NCBI GenBank assembly: GCA_026390195.1
Contig: JAPLGK010000023.1
Coordinates: forward strand, 1-13,131
Source: Caldisericota bacterium
GTDB taxonomy: Bacteria; Caldisericota; Caldisericia; Cryosericales; Cryosericaceae
DNA: 13,131 nucleotides
Direction: 5' to 3'
Notes under the pieces: model-generated
What the model saw: only the letters and a program-made list of their open reading frames with translations
Database searches by the model: none
What the model was told of the DNA's origin: nothing
Program-made: the position numbers and the translations under genes
Shown here: in pieces, positions 8,147-13,131 of the stretch
Position numbering within the stretch: the first letter of the stretch is position 1
How the letters are laid out: each line of letters opens with the position of its first letter

Positions 8147-9256
8147 TCAGTTCTCCCAGTACTGGACGCCCTTCGTGTCGATGTAACCGTATTTGCCGTT
8201 AAGTCTGACATACGCAAGACCGTTCCGGAAGGGAATCGCAAGCTCATACGTGGGTTCGATGACCATGGTTCCTTCGGTATCGATGTATCCGTACTTGTCG
8301 CCAAGCGAGACGGACGCAAGACCGTTGCTGAAGGAATACGCCCAGCCGTAGACGGCGGGGATGACCATGTTCCCCTTGGCATTGATGAAGCCCCACTTGT
8401 CGTTGAGTTCGACGGGTGCAAGACCGTTGCCGAAGGAAGACGCAAGAGTGTATACGGCTGGAACGACCATCTTCCCTTTGGTGTCGATGAAACCTAACTT
8501 TCCTCCATACATAGAGCCAGGAGTGACATACGCAAGGCCATCACTGAAGAAAGATGCCAAGCCGTAGACAGCAGGTATGACCATCACCCCCTTGGTATCG
8601 ACGAAGCCCCATTTGCCGTTCAATTCGACGCCTGCAAGCCCCTTGCTAAAGGAATTTGCATAATCATAGACGGCGGGGATGACCATATTCCCTTTGGTAT
8701 CGATGAAGCCACATTTGTCGTTGAGGTAGACAATGGCAAGACCCTCACTGAAGGTATCTGCGCCAAGGTAGACAGCGGGGATGACCATGTTCCCTTTGGT
8801 GTCCATATAGCCCCACTTGCCGTTGAGTTGGACCATTGCAAGACCCTCACTGAAGAAAGATGCTCCACCATAGACTGCAGGGATGACTATGTTCCCCTTA
8901 GTATCGACGAAGCCCCATTTGCTGTTGAGCTCGACAGGCGCAAGACCATCGCTGAAGGGACCTACCCAATCGTGAACAGCTGGAATTATCAGTTTCTTGT
9001 TTCTGTCGCAGAGTCCCCATTTGTCGCCCTTTCGGTAAGGGATAAGCGTTGCGACCTTCTGGCCCTTGCCGGAACGAGACTTGATCACTTGGTACACGGC
9101 AAGAGACGTGGCCAGCAGAGCCACGATGAGGACGATCGGTAGGATGATGCGTAGCTTGGATTTTGGTTCTTTCTTTCCTCCTATCAGCTTCGCCCCACAT
9201 GCAGGACAGAACGTCGATTCGTCTGGTATCTGCTTTCCACAGGTTGGACAGAACAT
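8147..9256 (-). CDS. Zinc-ribbon, single-TM, WG-repeat protein (copy 1)
   Basis: 369 residues from the ATG at 9256; GAGGAG lies 7 nt upstream, and an adjacent GTG at 9259 is a possible alternative. Residues 1-24 are the ribbon, residues about 36-57 the TM helix, and residues 79-369 hold nine WG units. The K-x-G positions are 80, 114, 148, 182, 216, 254, 288, 322 and 356, at a 34-residue spacing except unit 5 (38). The signature Trp is replaced by C at 182, L at 254 and Y at 322 and 356. The layout and the 'PGSMYGGK' insertion at unit 5 match copy 2, so the two arose by whole-gene duplication. Predicted topology is ribbon in the cytoplasm and repeats outside. Probably a surface binding scaffold; ligand unknown. 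The 16-nt gap to the preceding gene supports co-transcription. Confidence 0.9.
   Translation of the reverse strand: MFCPTCGKQIPDESTFCPACGAKLIGGKKEPKSKLRIILPIVLIVALLATSLAVYQVIKSRSGKGQKVATLIPYRKGDKWGLCDRNKKLIIPAVHDWVGPFSDGLAPVELNSKWGFVDTKGNIVIPAVYGGASFFSEGLAMVQLNGKWGYMDTKGNMVIPAVYLGADTFSEGLAIVYLNDKCGFIDTKGNMVIPAVYDYANSFSKGLAGVELNGKWGFVDTKGVMVIPAVYGLASFFSDGLAYVTPGSMYGGKLGFIDTKGKMVVPAVYTLASSFGNGLAPVELNDKWGFINAKGNMVIPAVYGWAYSFSNGLASVSLGDKYGYIDTEGTMVIEPTYELAIPFRNGLAYVRLNGKYGYIDTKGVQYWEN
8150..9031 (-). repeat. Tandem WG-repeat coding array (about 102-bp period), copy 1
   Basis: Nine coding units of about 102 bp, homologous unit for unit to the array at 6481-7389. Sequence is closest to the other array around the 'PGSMYGGK' unit and at the final half unit. 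The two arrays are same-direction repeats about 1.6 kb apart, flanking the two-TM ribbon gene. Confidence 0.85.
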
Positions 9257-9272
9257 CACATGTCTCCTCGGA

Positions 9273-9830
9273 TCACGGCTCTCTTGCAGGGGCGGTCAGG
9301 GCCGTGCCGCACTTGAGGCAGAACCTGCTCCCCTGGGGATTCCCGTGCCCGCAGGAGGGGCAGAAGTCCTCGCCCTGGGTGGAGGAGGCAGGAGCGGCGC
9401 TTTCCCAGACCATGTCGGCGACCTTGAGGCCACAGACGCCGCAGAACTTGTCCGCTTCGTAGATCATGGTGCCACAGCCGGGGCACTTCCCCAGCGCCCT
9501 CTTGCCGGCGATGCTCGATGCTTCCTTGAGAGCAAGGTTCTGAAGCTGGAGGTTCAGCTGTGCAATCTGGTCTTCCTTGGCCTTGATGGTGTCGCTCTTC
9601 TCGCGCAGGTCCTGGATACGTTCAGCATCCAGGGAGTCCTTCTGGATCTCCTTCTGGAGGAGCACGTGCGCCATCCTGCCCAGTTCCTGGAAGCGGACGG
9701 TCTGCTCTTCCTCCATGACCTTGATCTGGTTCCTGATTCTGGCGCTCTCGACCATGGTCCCGGACTTGGCCTTGACGGTATCGATGGTCTTGGAGACGTT
9801 CTTCGTGAACTTGTCGAGGAAATCAGGCAT
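9273..9830 (-). CDS. Soluble coiled-coil protein with two C-terminal zinc ribbons
   Basis: 185 residues. Residues 1-105 are highly charged and helical, with an N-terminal 'FLDKFTKNVSKTIDTVK' and a coiled coil over about 30-105 ('ARIRNQIKVMEEEQTVRFQEL', then 'KAKEDQIAQLNLQLQNL'). Two ribbons follow: C116/C119/C130/C133 and C157/C160/C171/C174, joined by a Ser/Ala-rich linker. There is no TM helix or signal peptide, making it the only member of the run predicted soluble and cytoplasmic. Similar coiled-coil plus ribbon proteins are common in Firmicutes and lack a defined function. It starts 2 nt after the stop of the upstream gene. An in-frame upstream ATG at 9977 would read the neighbour's ribbon repeats out of frame and is rejected. 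It could be the shared cytoplasmic partner of the membrane-bound ribbons. Confidence 0.85.
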   Translation of the reverse strand: MPDFLDKFTKNVSKTIDTVKAKSGTMVESARIRNQIKVMEEEQTVRFQELGRMAHVLLQKEIQKDSLDAERIQDLREKSDTIKAKEDQIAQLNLQLQNLALKEASSIAGKRALGKCPGCGTMIYEADKFCGVCGLKVADMVWESAAPASSTQGEDFCPSCGHGNPQGSRFCLKCGTALTAPAREP

Positions 9831-9832
9831 GG

Positions 9833-10630
9833 CTAGTCCCCCTTTGACAGCTTGGCGCCGCAGTTGCTGCAGAAGGTATTCCCCTTGGGGTTCTGCGCGC
9901 CGCATGCAGGACAGAATTGCAGCTTGGCGCCGCAGTTGCTGCAGAACGTATTCCCCTTGGGGTTCTGCGCGCCGCATGCGGGACAGAACACTAGACCGGA
10001 CGTATTGACCCTGGATGACAGGGAGGGGCGAGGAGAGGGCTCGGCAGCTACAGGCATCTGGACCTCAATGAAGGTTCCTAAGCTTTCGTCCCAAGCATTA
10101 GAGAGCTCAGCAGCTGCAGGCGCCTGGACCTCCTCGTTCTGCTCTCTCAGTGCAGCAAAGCACAGGAACGTGCAGCCCAGTGCGAGGACCAGGGTCATGT
10201 AGAAGCCGGGCTGGAACTCAAACCGGACGGCGCTCTTCATGGCAGCCAAGTCCGAGGAGGTGGTCGCGTTGGTTCCCTTGGCCAGCTGGTTGTAAAAGGA
10301 GGAAGGGGCTCCGACGAGGAAGCCCAGGAGAGTCAGAGATTGCAGGGAAGACAGCCACGTCAGCACTCTGGCGGTCCCATCCCCGGTGATGACGATGCCA
10401 AGCACCGACAGCGCCAGGACAAGAATGACCCAGAAATTGGGCGTGTCTGCTGACGTGTTTGTGCCCGCATAGTCGCTCAGCGTCGAAGATCCGTCGTAAT
10501 GCCCGGTGACGAGCTGGAATCCCGTGGCGCTCATGATCTTCTGCCCTTGGCACGAAACCAGCACCCATGGGAACAGGAACATGACGATGATGATGAGCAG
10601 CAACAACTTTGCCAACGACTTCTTGTTCAT
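9833..10630 (-). CDS. Four-TM protein with duplicated C-terminal zinc ribbon
   Basis: 265 residues. Hydrophobic segments lie at about 8-27, 66-83, 90-110 and 142-161. The loop between the first two is about 40 residues and polar ('GHYDGSSTLSDYAGTNTS'). The C-terminal half carries a Pro/Ala/Glu-rich linker (about 165-205) and two nearly identical ribbons in tandem: C216/C219/C230/C233 and C240/C243/C254/C257. With four helices both ends fall on the same side; N-in is favoured by MNKK, so the ribbons are cytoplasmic. It is the first gene of the minus-strand run, and a GGGAGGGGGAGG tract lies just before the ATG. The first helix could be mistaken for a signal sequence, but its end 'VSCQGQ' has no good cleavage site. 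No family is recognised. Confidence 0.85.
   Translation of the reverse strand: MNKKSLAKLLLLIIIVMFLFPWVLVSCQGQKIMSATGFQLVTGHYDGSSTLSDYAGTNTSADTPNFWVILVLALSVLGIVITGDGTARVLTWLSSLQSLTLLGFLVGAPSSFYNQLAKGTNATTSSDLAAMKSAVRFEFQPGFYMTLVLALGCTFLCFAALREQNEEVQAPAAAELSNAWDESLGTFIEVQMPVAAEPSPRPSLSSRVNTSGLVFCPACGAQNPKGNTFCSNCGAKLQFCPACGAQNPKGNTFCSNCGAKLSKGD
9837..9842 (-). promoter_or_regulatory. Shine-Dalgarno GGGGGA inside the 3' end of the upstream gene
   Basis: GGGGGA on the minus strand, 6 nt before the ATG at 9830. It lies within the last codons of the preceding gene, so translation of the two genes is likely coupled. It fixes the start against the longer frame. Confidence 0.6.
9848..9988. repeat. 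72-bp tandem duplication encoding a second zinc ribbon
   Basis: Copy 1 (9848-9916) and copy 2 (9920-9988) are 69 nt each and differ at two bases, with a 72-bp period. The unit encodes one complete four-cysteine ribbon, so the duplication adds a whole domain and keeps the frame. Confidence 0.95.
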
Positions 10631-11072
10631 TTCCTCCCCCTCCCTCGTGCCTCGTGGAACACAGCTATTCCGTTCTTCTCTTCATGAGAAACCTTTCACT
10701 GCCGCCCTACCGCCCACTCCCTGATCGTACATACCACATATTCACTGGCCACAGCAGCCCGGGAGAGGAGACGTGACGATCTGGAGATGACGGCCCCCTT
10801 CCAAGCACTCACATTTCTACTACATGCTAGACCTTCACTGAGTTTCTTCAAGACTATTCTGCCAATGTGCGCAGGAGATACCATTTGGAGGCTAATCACC
10901 GACTTGTATAGAAGAGTGTTCAAGCGAGTACCATGGAAGAAGCGACCGGACTCTGCCAATCGACCAGCACACACATGACAAGCCCTCTCCGGAAGATGTC
11001 ATATGGACTCGCTTTTGAGTATGTTTCGTTGACGTGAATACTCAATTGCTGCCGGTGTCGATGGAGTGACCT
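10631..11072. other. Divergent intergenic region between the ribbon cluster and the nuclease-like gene
   Basis: About 440 bp with no convincing gene. It should hold the promoter of the minus-strand cluster. I see only a weak candidate there (TTGAAG, 16-nt spacer, TAGCAT, reading leftward near 10825-10855), which leaves a leader of about 200 nt. The right end holds the inverted repeat described separately. Short open frames here on both strands lack good ribosome sites. Confidence 0.5.
11015..11045 (+). promoter_or_regulatory. Inverted repeat TTGAGTAT-N15-ATACTCAA overlapping a weak promoter
   Basis: Perfect 8-bp arms at 11015-11022 and 11038-11045. A candidate -35 (TTGAGT, 11015-11020) lies in the left arm. 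A candidate -10 (AATACT, 11037-11042) lies on the right arm with a 16-nt spacer; each hexamer matches 4 of 6 consensus positions. The start codon of the nuclease-like gene is 28 nt downstream. The layout fits an operator that blocks its own promoter, but a transcript hairpin is also possible. Confidence 0.35.
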
Positions 11073-11678
11073 ATGGCTATCCAGGACGCCGGTGTGGCGC
11101 TATACTGCCAGATACAGGCGGGGAACATGTACGTGTGCACATCATGTTGGACCCGGTACGTCGCGGCGGAAGGACCGGAGACGGGGCTCGTCGGGGGGAA
11201 ACCGAGCGAGCAGACAAAGAGGAGCAGTGTGGGCAATTCGCAGAGAATCGGATCCACCAGCAACAGTCAAGTTGGTAGCGACTTTGAGGCCCAGGCGCGA
11301 GCGTTTTTCTTGACGCAGGGCATCACGCTCGAAGAGCACGTATCGCTGGACATCGGCGTAGAAGGTAAGAAGAAGCGGCACAAATTCGATCTCGGAAGTG
11401 CCGACCCCAAGATCATCTTGGAGTGCAAGTCCCACACATGGACCGAAGGAGAGAACACGCCCAGTGCGAAGATGACGACATGGACCGAAGCTATGTACTA
11501 CTTCCACGTTGCTCCAAGAGACTATCGCAAGGTCTTCTTTGTTCTCAAAGCCTTCAGCACGACACACCGTGAAACGCTCGCGTCGTATTATCTCAGGACA
11601 TACGAGCACCTCATCCCGGCTGATGTTGAGTTCTGGGAATACGATCCAGAGAAGGAGGCCGCCCAGAGACTCAGATAG
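11073..11678 (+). CDS. Predicted PD-(D/E)XK-superfamily nuclease-like protein
   Basis: 201 residues. Residues 68-195 look like a compact restriction-endonuclease-type fold: a first helix with E72 ('SDFEAQARAFFLTQG'), then D106 in 'KFDLGSAD', a strand with E117 and K119 in 'IILECKSH', then 'SAKMTTWTEAMYYF' and a 'KVFFVLKAF' strand. E72, D106, E117 and K119 fit the metal-binding core D-x10-ExK. Proteins of this type cut or bind DNA or RNA and are common near mobile or defence regions. No methylase or other partner is next to it here. Residues 1-65 are low-complexity and contain only C12, C22 and C25, so they are not a full ribbon. GGAG lies 6 nt before the ATG at 11073. A start at 11127 (Met19) is possible but has a poorer site. 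Nuclease activity is inferred. Confidence 0.75.
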   Translation: MAIQDAGVALYCQIQAGNMYVCTSCWTRYVAAEGPETGLVGGKPSEQTKRSSVGNSQRIGSTSNSQVGSDFEAQARAFFLTQGITLEEHVSLDIGVEGKKKRHKFDLGSADPKIILECKSHTWTEGENTPSAKMTTWTEAMYYFHVAPRDYRKVFFVLKAFSTTHRETLASYYLRTYEHLIPADVEFWEYDPEKEAAQRLR

Positions 11679-12175
11679 TCCTCATGTGGGACGTCCATTC
11701 GAGTGTACGTCTCTCTCTGACAAAGGCAGAGCAGAGATTGGAGGGCTGCTTCTCCGACGAAGCAGACTGGCCCCTGCTAACCAGTTGGGTGGTGTGACTC
11801 GGGAACCGACAACCATTAGGAACGGTCTCCAAGACCAGCTTGAATAGTAGCATTACCGATGGACGCAGGACTGCCTGTTCACCCCTATCTCCACCACGTA
11901 CGGCAACGCCGCTCTGGAACTCACTCTAGATCATGTACTATCTGTGAATTCCCTCCGACGTTCGCCCCCACCTGACCGCCGTGTGCCCCAATATGGTCAC
12001 CAGTAGCAGCATTTGCGTACTCTCGCACACATGGGCTGGCCGTCACCGAGATGTCTCGTTCCTACTGCTCCTTTGCCGTCCCAGGACCAGCAGCTTCCTC
12101 CCATCTTTCGCGCGCGTTCTCTACTGAGTCAGGGAAGTCACTAGATGCGCGTTTTGGATCAGTCGATGGGCTCAC

Positions 12176-12203
12176 TTGACAGGGTTTGGCACCTGCGTAC
12201 ACT
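12176..12203 (+). promoter_or_regulatory. Candidate sigma-70-type promoter for the methyltransferase-like gene
   Basis: A perfect -35 TTGACA (12176-12181), a 16-nt spacer and a -10 TACACT (12198-12203, 4 of 6 matches). The start codon lies about 55 nt past the expected transcription start. It is the best promoter match seen in the window. Confidence 0.5.
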
Positions 12204-12251
12204 GCGCGCGGAACGAGGAATTCGCAGCGAACGACAAAGGCAACCACGCAG

Positions 12252-12258
12252 AAGGAGG
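12252..12258 (+). promoter_or_regulatory. Shine-Dalgarno AAGGAGG fixing the methyltransferase-like start
   Basis: A full AAGGAGG lies 7 nt before the ATG at 12266. It rules out the longer in-frame start at 12176, which would overlap the promoter and add an unrelated polar N-terminus. Confidence 0.8.
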
Positions 12259-12265
12259 CCACTCG

Positions 12266-12886
12266 ATGACTGCCGAATCGATCTTCAGGATGGTCTTCTG
12301 GATACTGGTTTTGTCCATTGTTGTTTTTGATCGGATAATACCAGCACTCAAAGCCAAAAAATCCGGTGCAAAGTTGCGACCGGATAATGAGACCATAAAG
12401 AATGAAGGACGAAGACTGTTTGCGTTCCGAGTAATGCTTGGCATCATACTGGCCAGCTTTCTTGGTGTATATACATTTTATCCAGAGCTCACTAGCAGGC
12501 TTCAAATCCATCTGCCTCTCGGAATAAGATGGTTTGGAGTGGTTATTGCTGCTATGGGCGTCATATTCTGGAGTTGTGCACAGGCGGTTTTGGACAGAAA
12601 TTGGTCCGGGAATCTGAAAATCCAGAAAGGGCATAAACTGGTGACTGCCGGCCCTTATGGAAAGATAAGGCATCCGATTTATGCAGGAACGATTCTATGG
12701 GCATCAGGTCTTGCCCTGTTCACGGCAAATGTGTTCTTCATTCTGATGGCACTATTGACAATTGTGTTCATATTTCTAAGAGTGACAAAAGAAGAAAAAA
12801 TGTTGATAGAGCATTTTGGAGATGAATACATAGAATACATGGATACTACAGGAAGATACTTCCCGAAATTCAAACATAACAAATAG
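12266..12886 (+). CDS. Isoprenylcysteine carboxyl methyltransferase / phospholipid methyltransferase family membrane protein
   Basis: 206 residues with about five hydrophobic segments: 5-22, 48-68, 85-108 and a C-terminal pair around 150-180. The family signature is near the C-terminus: 'LVTAGPYGKIRHPIYAGTILW', with the RHP(I/M)Y motif, then the EE of 'KEEKMLIEHFGDEYIEYM' and 'GRYFPKF'. In ICMT and PEMT enzymes these residues bind S-adenosylmethionine and form the active site at the membrane face. Bacterial members are often of unknown substrate: lipids, small thiols or isoprenoid-like compounds. The usual length is about 180-210 residues, so this copy looks intact. The coding sequence is clearly AT-richer than its neighbours (many AAA, ATA, GAA and AGA codons), which suggests transfer. 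It stands alone with its own promoter and terminator. Confidence 0.88.
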   Translation: MTAESIFRMVFWILVLSIVVFDRIIPALKAKKSGAKLRPDNETIKNEGRRLFAFRVMLGIILASFLGVYTFYPELTSRLQIHLPLGIRWFGVVIAAMGVIFWSCAQAVLDRNWSGNLKIQKGHKLVTAGPYGKIRHPIYAGTILWASGLALFTANVFFILMALLTIVFIFLRVTKEEKMLIEHFGDEYIEYMDTTGRYFPKFKHNK

Positions 12887-12896
12887 GGCATTGGCA

Positions 12897-12941
12897 GAAT
12901 ATGAGGATACAGGCTTCAGCAAGCGTGTATTCTCATGTTTT
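12897..12941 (+). terminator. Stem-loop terminator after the methyltransferase-like gene
   Basis: The outer stem pairs 12901-12911 with 12926-12936 (11 bp, one G:T). After a G/G mismatch an inner stem pairs 12913-12916 with 12921-12924 around the loop CAGC. A short GTTTTC follows. The stem is strong and sits 15 nt after the stop codon, but the T-run is weak, so efficiency is uncertain. Confidence 0.65.
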
Positions 12942-13131
12942 CAACTGGCTCTGTCACTGAAAATGACAGATAGCTAACGAAGATAGAACAGACGTTTGCT
13001 TTTTGCCTGTGATCCATCGAGAGACCCCGACGACCGCCAGTGCGAAACAGGGCGAACCTCCTTCGTGGCTGGAGGCATCTTCGTCATATGTGTAGGGTCC
13101 CAGAACGAGAACAGCCACAGCTACTCCCGAG
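12942..13131. other. Right edge, no supported gene
   Basis: The sequence shows a 6-bp inverted repeat CTGTCA-N7-TGACAG at 12951-12969. Short frames are open on both strands up to the edge. None has a ribosome site at a usable distance or a recognisable product. Confidence 0.4.

Larger units (their letters stand above)
11679..12265. other. About 590 bp without a recognisable gene
   Basis: All frames are broken or lack ribosome sites. The region shows a small stem TGCTTC-N6-GAAGCA near 11750 and, at its right end, the likely promoter and leader of the methyltransferase-like gene. No terminator with a T-run follows the nuclease-like gene, and I see no inverted terminal repeats that would mark an insertion sequence. 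It may be decayed coding sequence. Confidence 0.5.

Noticed and set aside
6478..9259. Regular repeats of about 102 bp that could suggest a CRISPR or satellite array
   Set aside because: The period is three times 34 codons, the units keep one frame, and variation is mainly synonymous or in loops. These are coding WG repeats.
9831..9977. Longer start for the coiled-coil ribbon protein
   Set aside because: The added 49 residues are the out-of-frame reading of the duplicated ribbon of the preceding gene. The internal start has its own ribosome site.
10696..10974. Minus-strand open frame of 92 codons upstream of the cluster
   Set aside because: No ribosome site, no domain, and cysteine- and arginine-rich composition typical of chance frames; it lies where the cluster promoter is expected.
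11679..12175. Insertion-sequence remnant between the nuclease-like and methyltransferase-like genes
   Set aside because: No transposase motif, terminal inverted repeats or target-site duplication could be found by eye.
12176..12265. Longer start for the methyltransferase-like gene
   Set aside because: The added 30 residues overlap the likely promoter, and a full AAGGAGG sits before the internal ATG.
12951..12969. Inverted repeat CTGTCA-N7-TGACAG as a second terminator or attachment site
   Set aside because: Short arms, no T-run, no matching copy seen elsewhere in the window.

Overview
This is bacterial chromosomal DNA of moderately high G+C, with Shine-Dalgarno sites in front of nearly every gene and short intergenic gaps. 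No rRNA, tRNA or ribosomal-protein marker is present, so taxonomy is a guess. Membrane proteins tagged with a short four-cysteine zinc ribbon, WG-repeat proteins and NosD-like beta-helix proteins occur together in Firmicutes-like and deep-branching anaerobes (Caldisericota/Cryosericota-like lineages are one possibility). I hold that assignment only weakly.

Left and centre (1-10630, all minus strand, read from right to left): nine consecutive genes in one direction. The first seven all encode the compact ribbon CxxC-x10-CxxC. In transcription order they are: a four-helix membrane protein with a tandemly duplicated C-terminal ribbon; a soluble coiled-coil protein with two ribbons; a ribbon/TM/nine-WG-repeat protein; a small ribbon protein with two TM helices; a second, paralogous ribbon/TM/nine-WG-repeat protein; a ribbon/TM protein with YvbJ/TcaA-like layout; and a ribbon/TM/TPR-like protein. 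That last gene overlaps, by ATGA, a secreted 855-residue protein (helical domain, SH3-like domain, TolB-like beta-propeller). The ninth gene is a secreted right-handed beta-helix/FN3 protein that runs off the left edge. Gaps are 2, 16, 54, 25, 53, 101, -4 and 84 nt and none holds a convincing terminator, so a single transcription unit is plausible.

Predicted topology puts every ribbon on the cytoplasmic face. The variable repeat or adhesive domains (WG, TcaA-like, TPR-like) lie outside the membrane. The soluble two-ribbon coiled-coil protein is the only member without a membrane or secretion signal, and could be a cytoplasmic partner. My reading is an uncharacterised envelope-associated system of ribbon-tagged membrane proteins plus two secreted proteins. 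Its function cannot be deduced from sequence alone.

Right (10631-13131): a divergent intergenic region of about 440 bp leads to a plus-strand gene for a predicted PD-(D/E)XK-superfamily nuclease-like protein, with a perfect 8-bp inverted repeat just upstream. About 590 bp without a recognisable gene follow. Next is a visibly AT-richer plus-strand gene for an isoprenylcysteine/phospholipid methyltransferase-like membrane protein, with its own likely promoter and a strong stem-loop after it. The last 190 bp hold no gene I can support.
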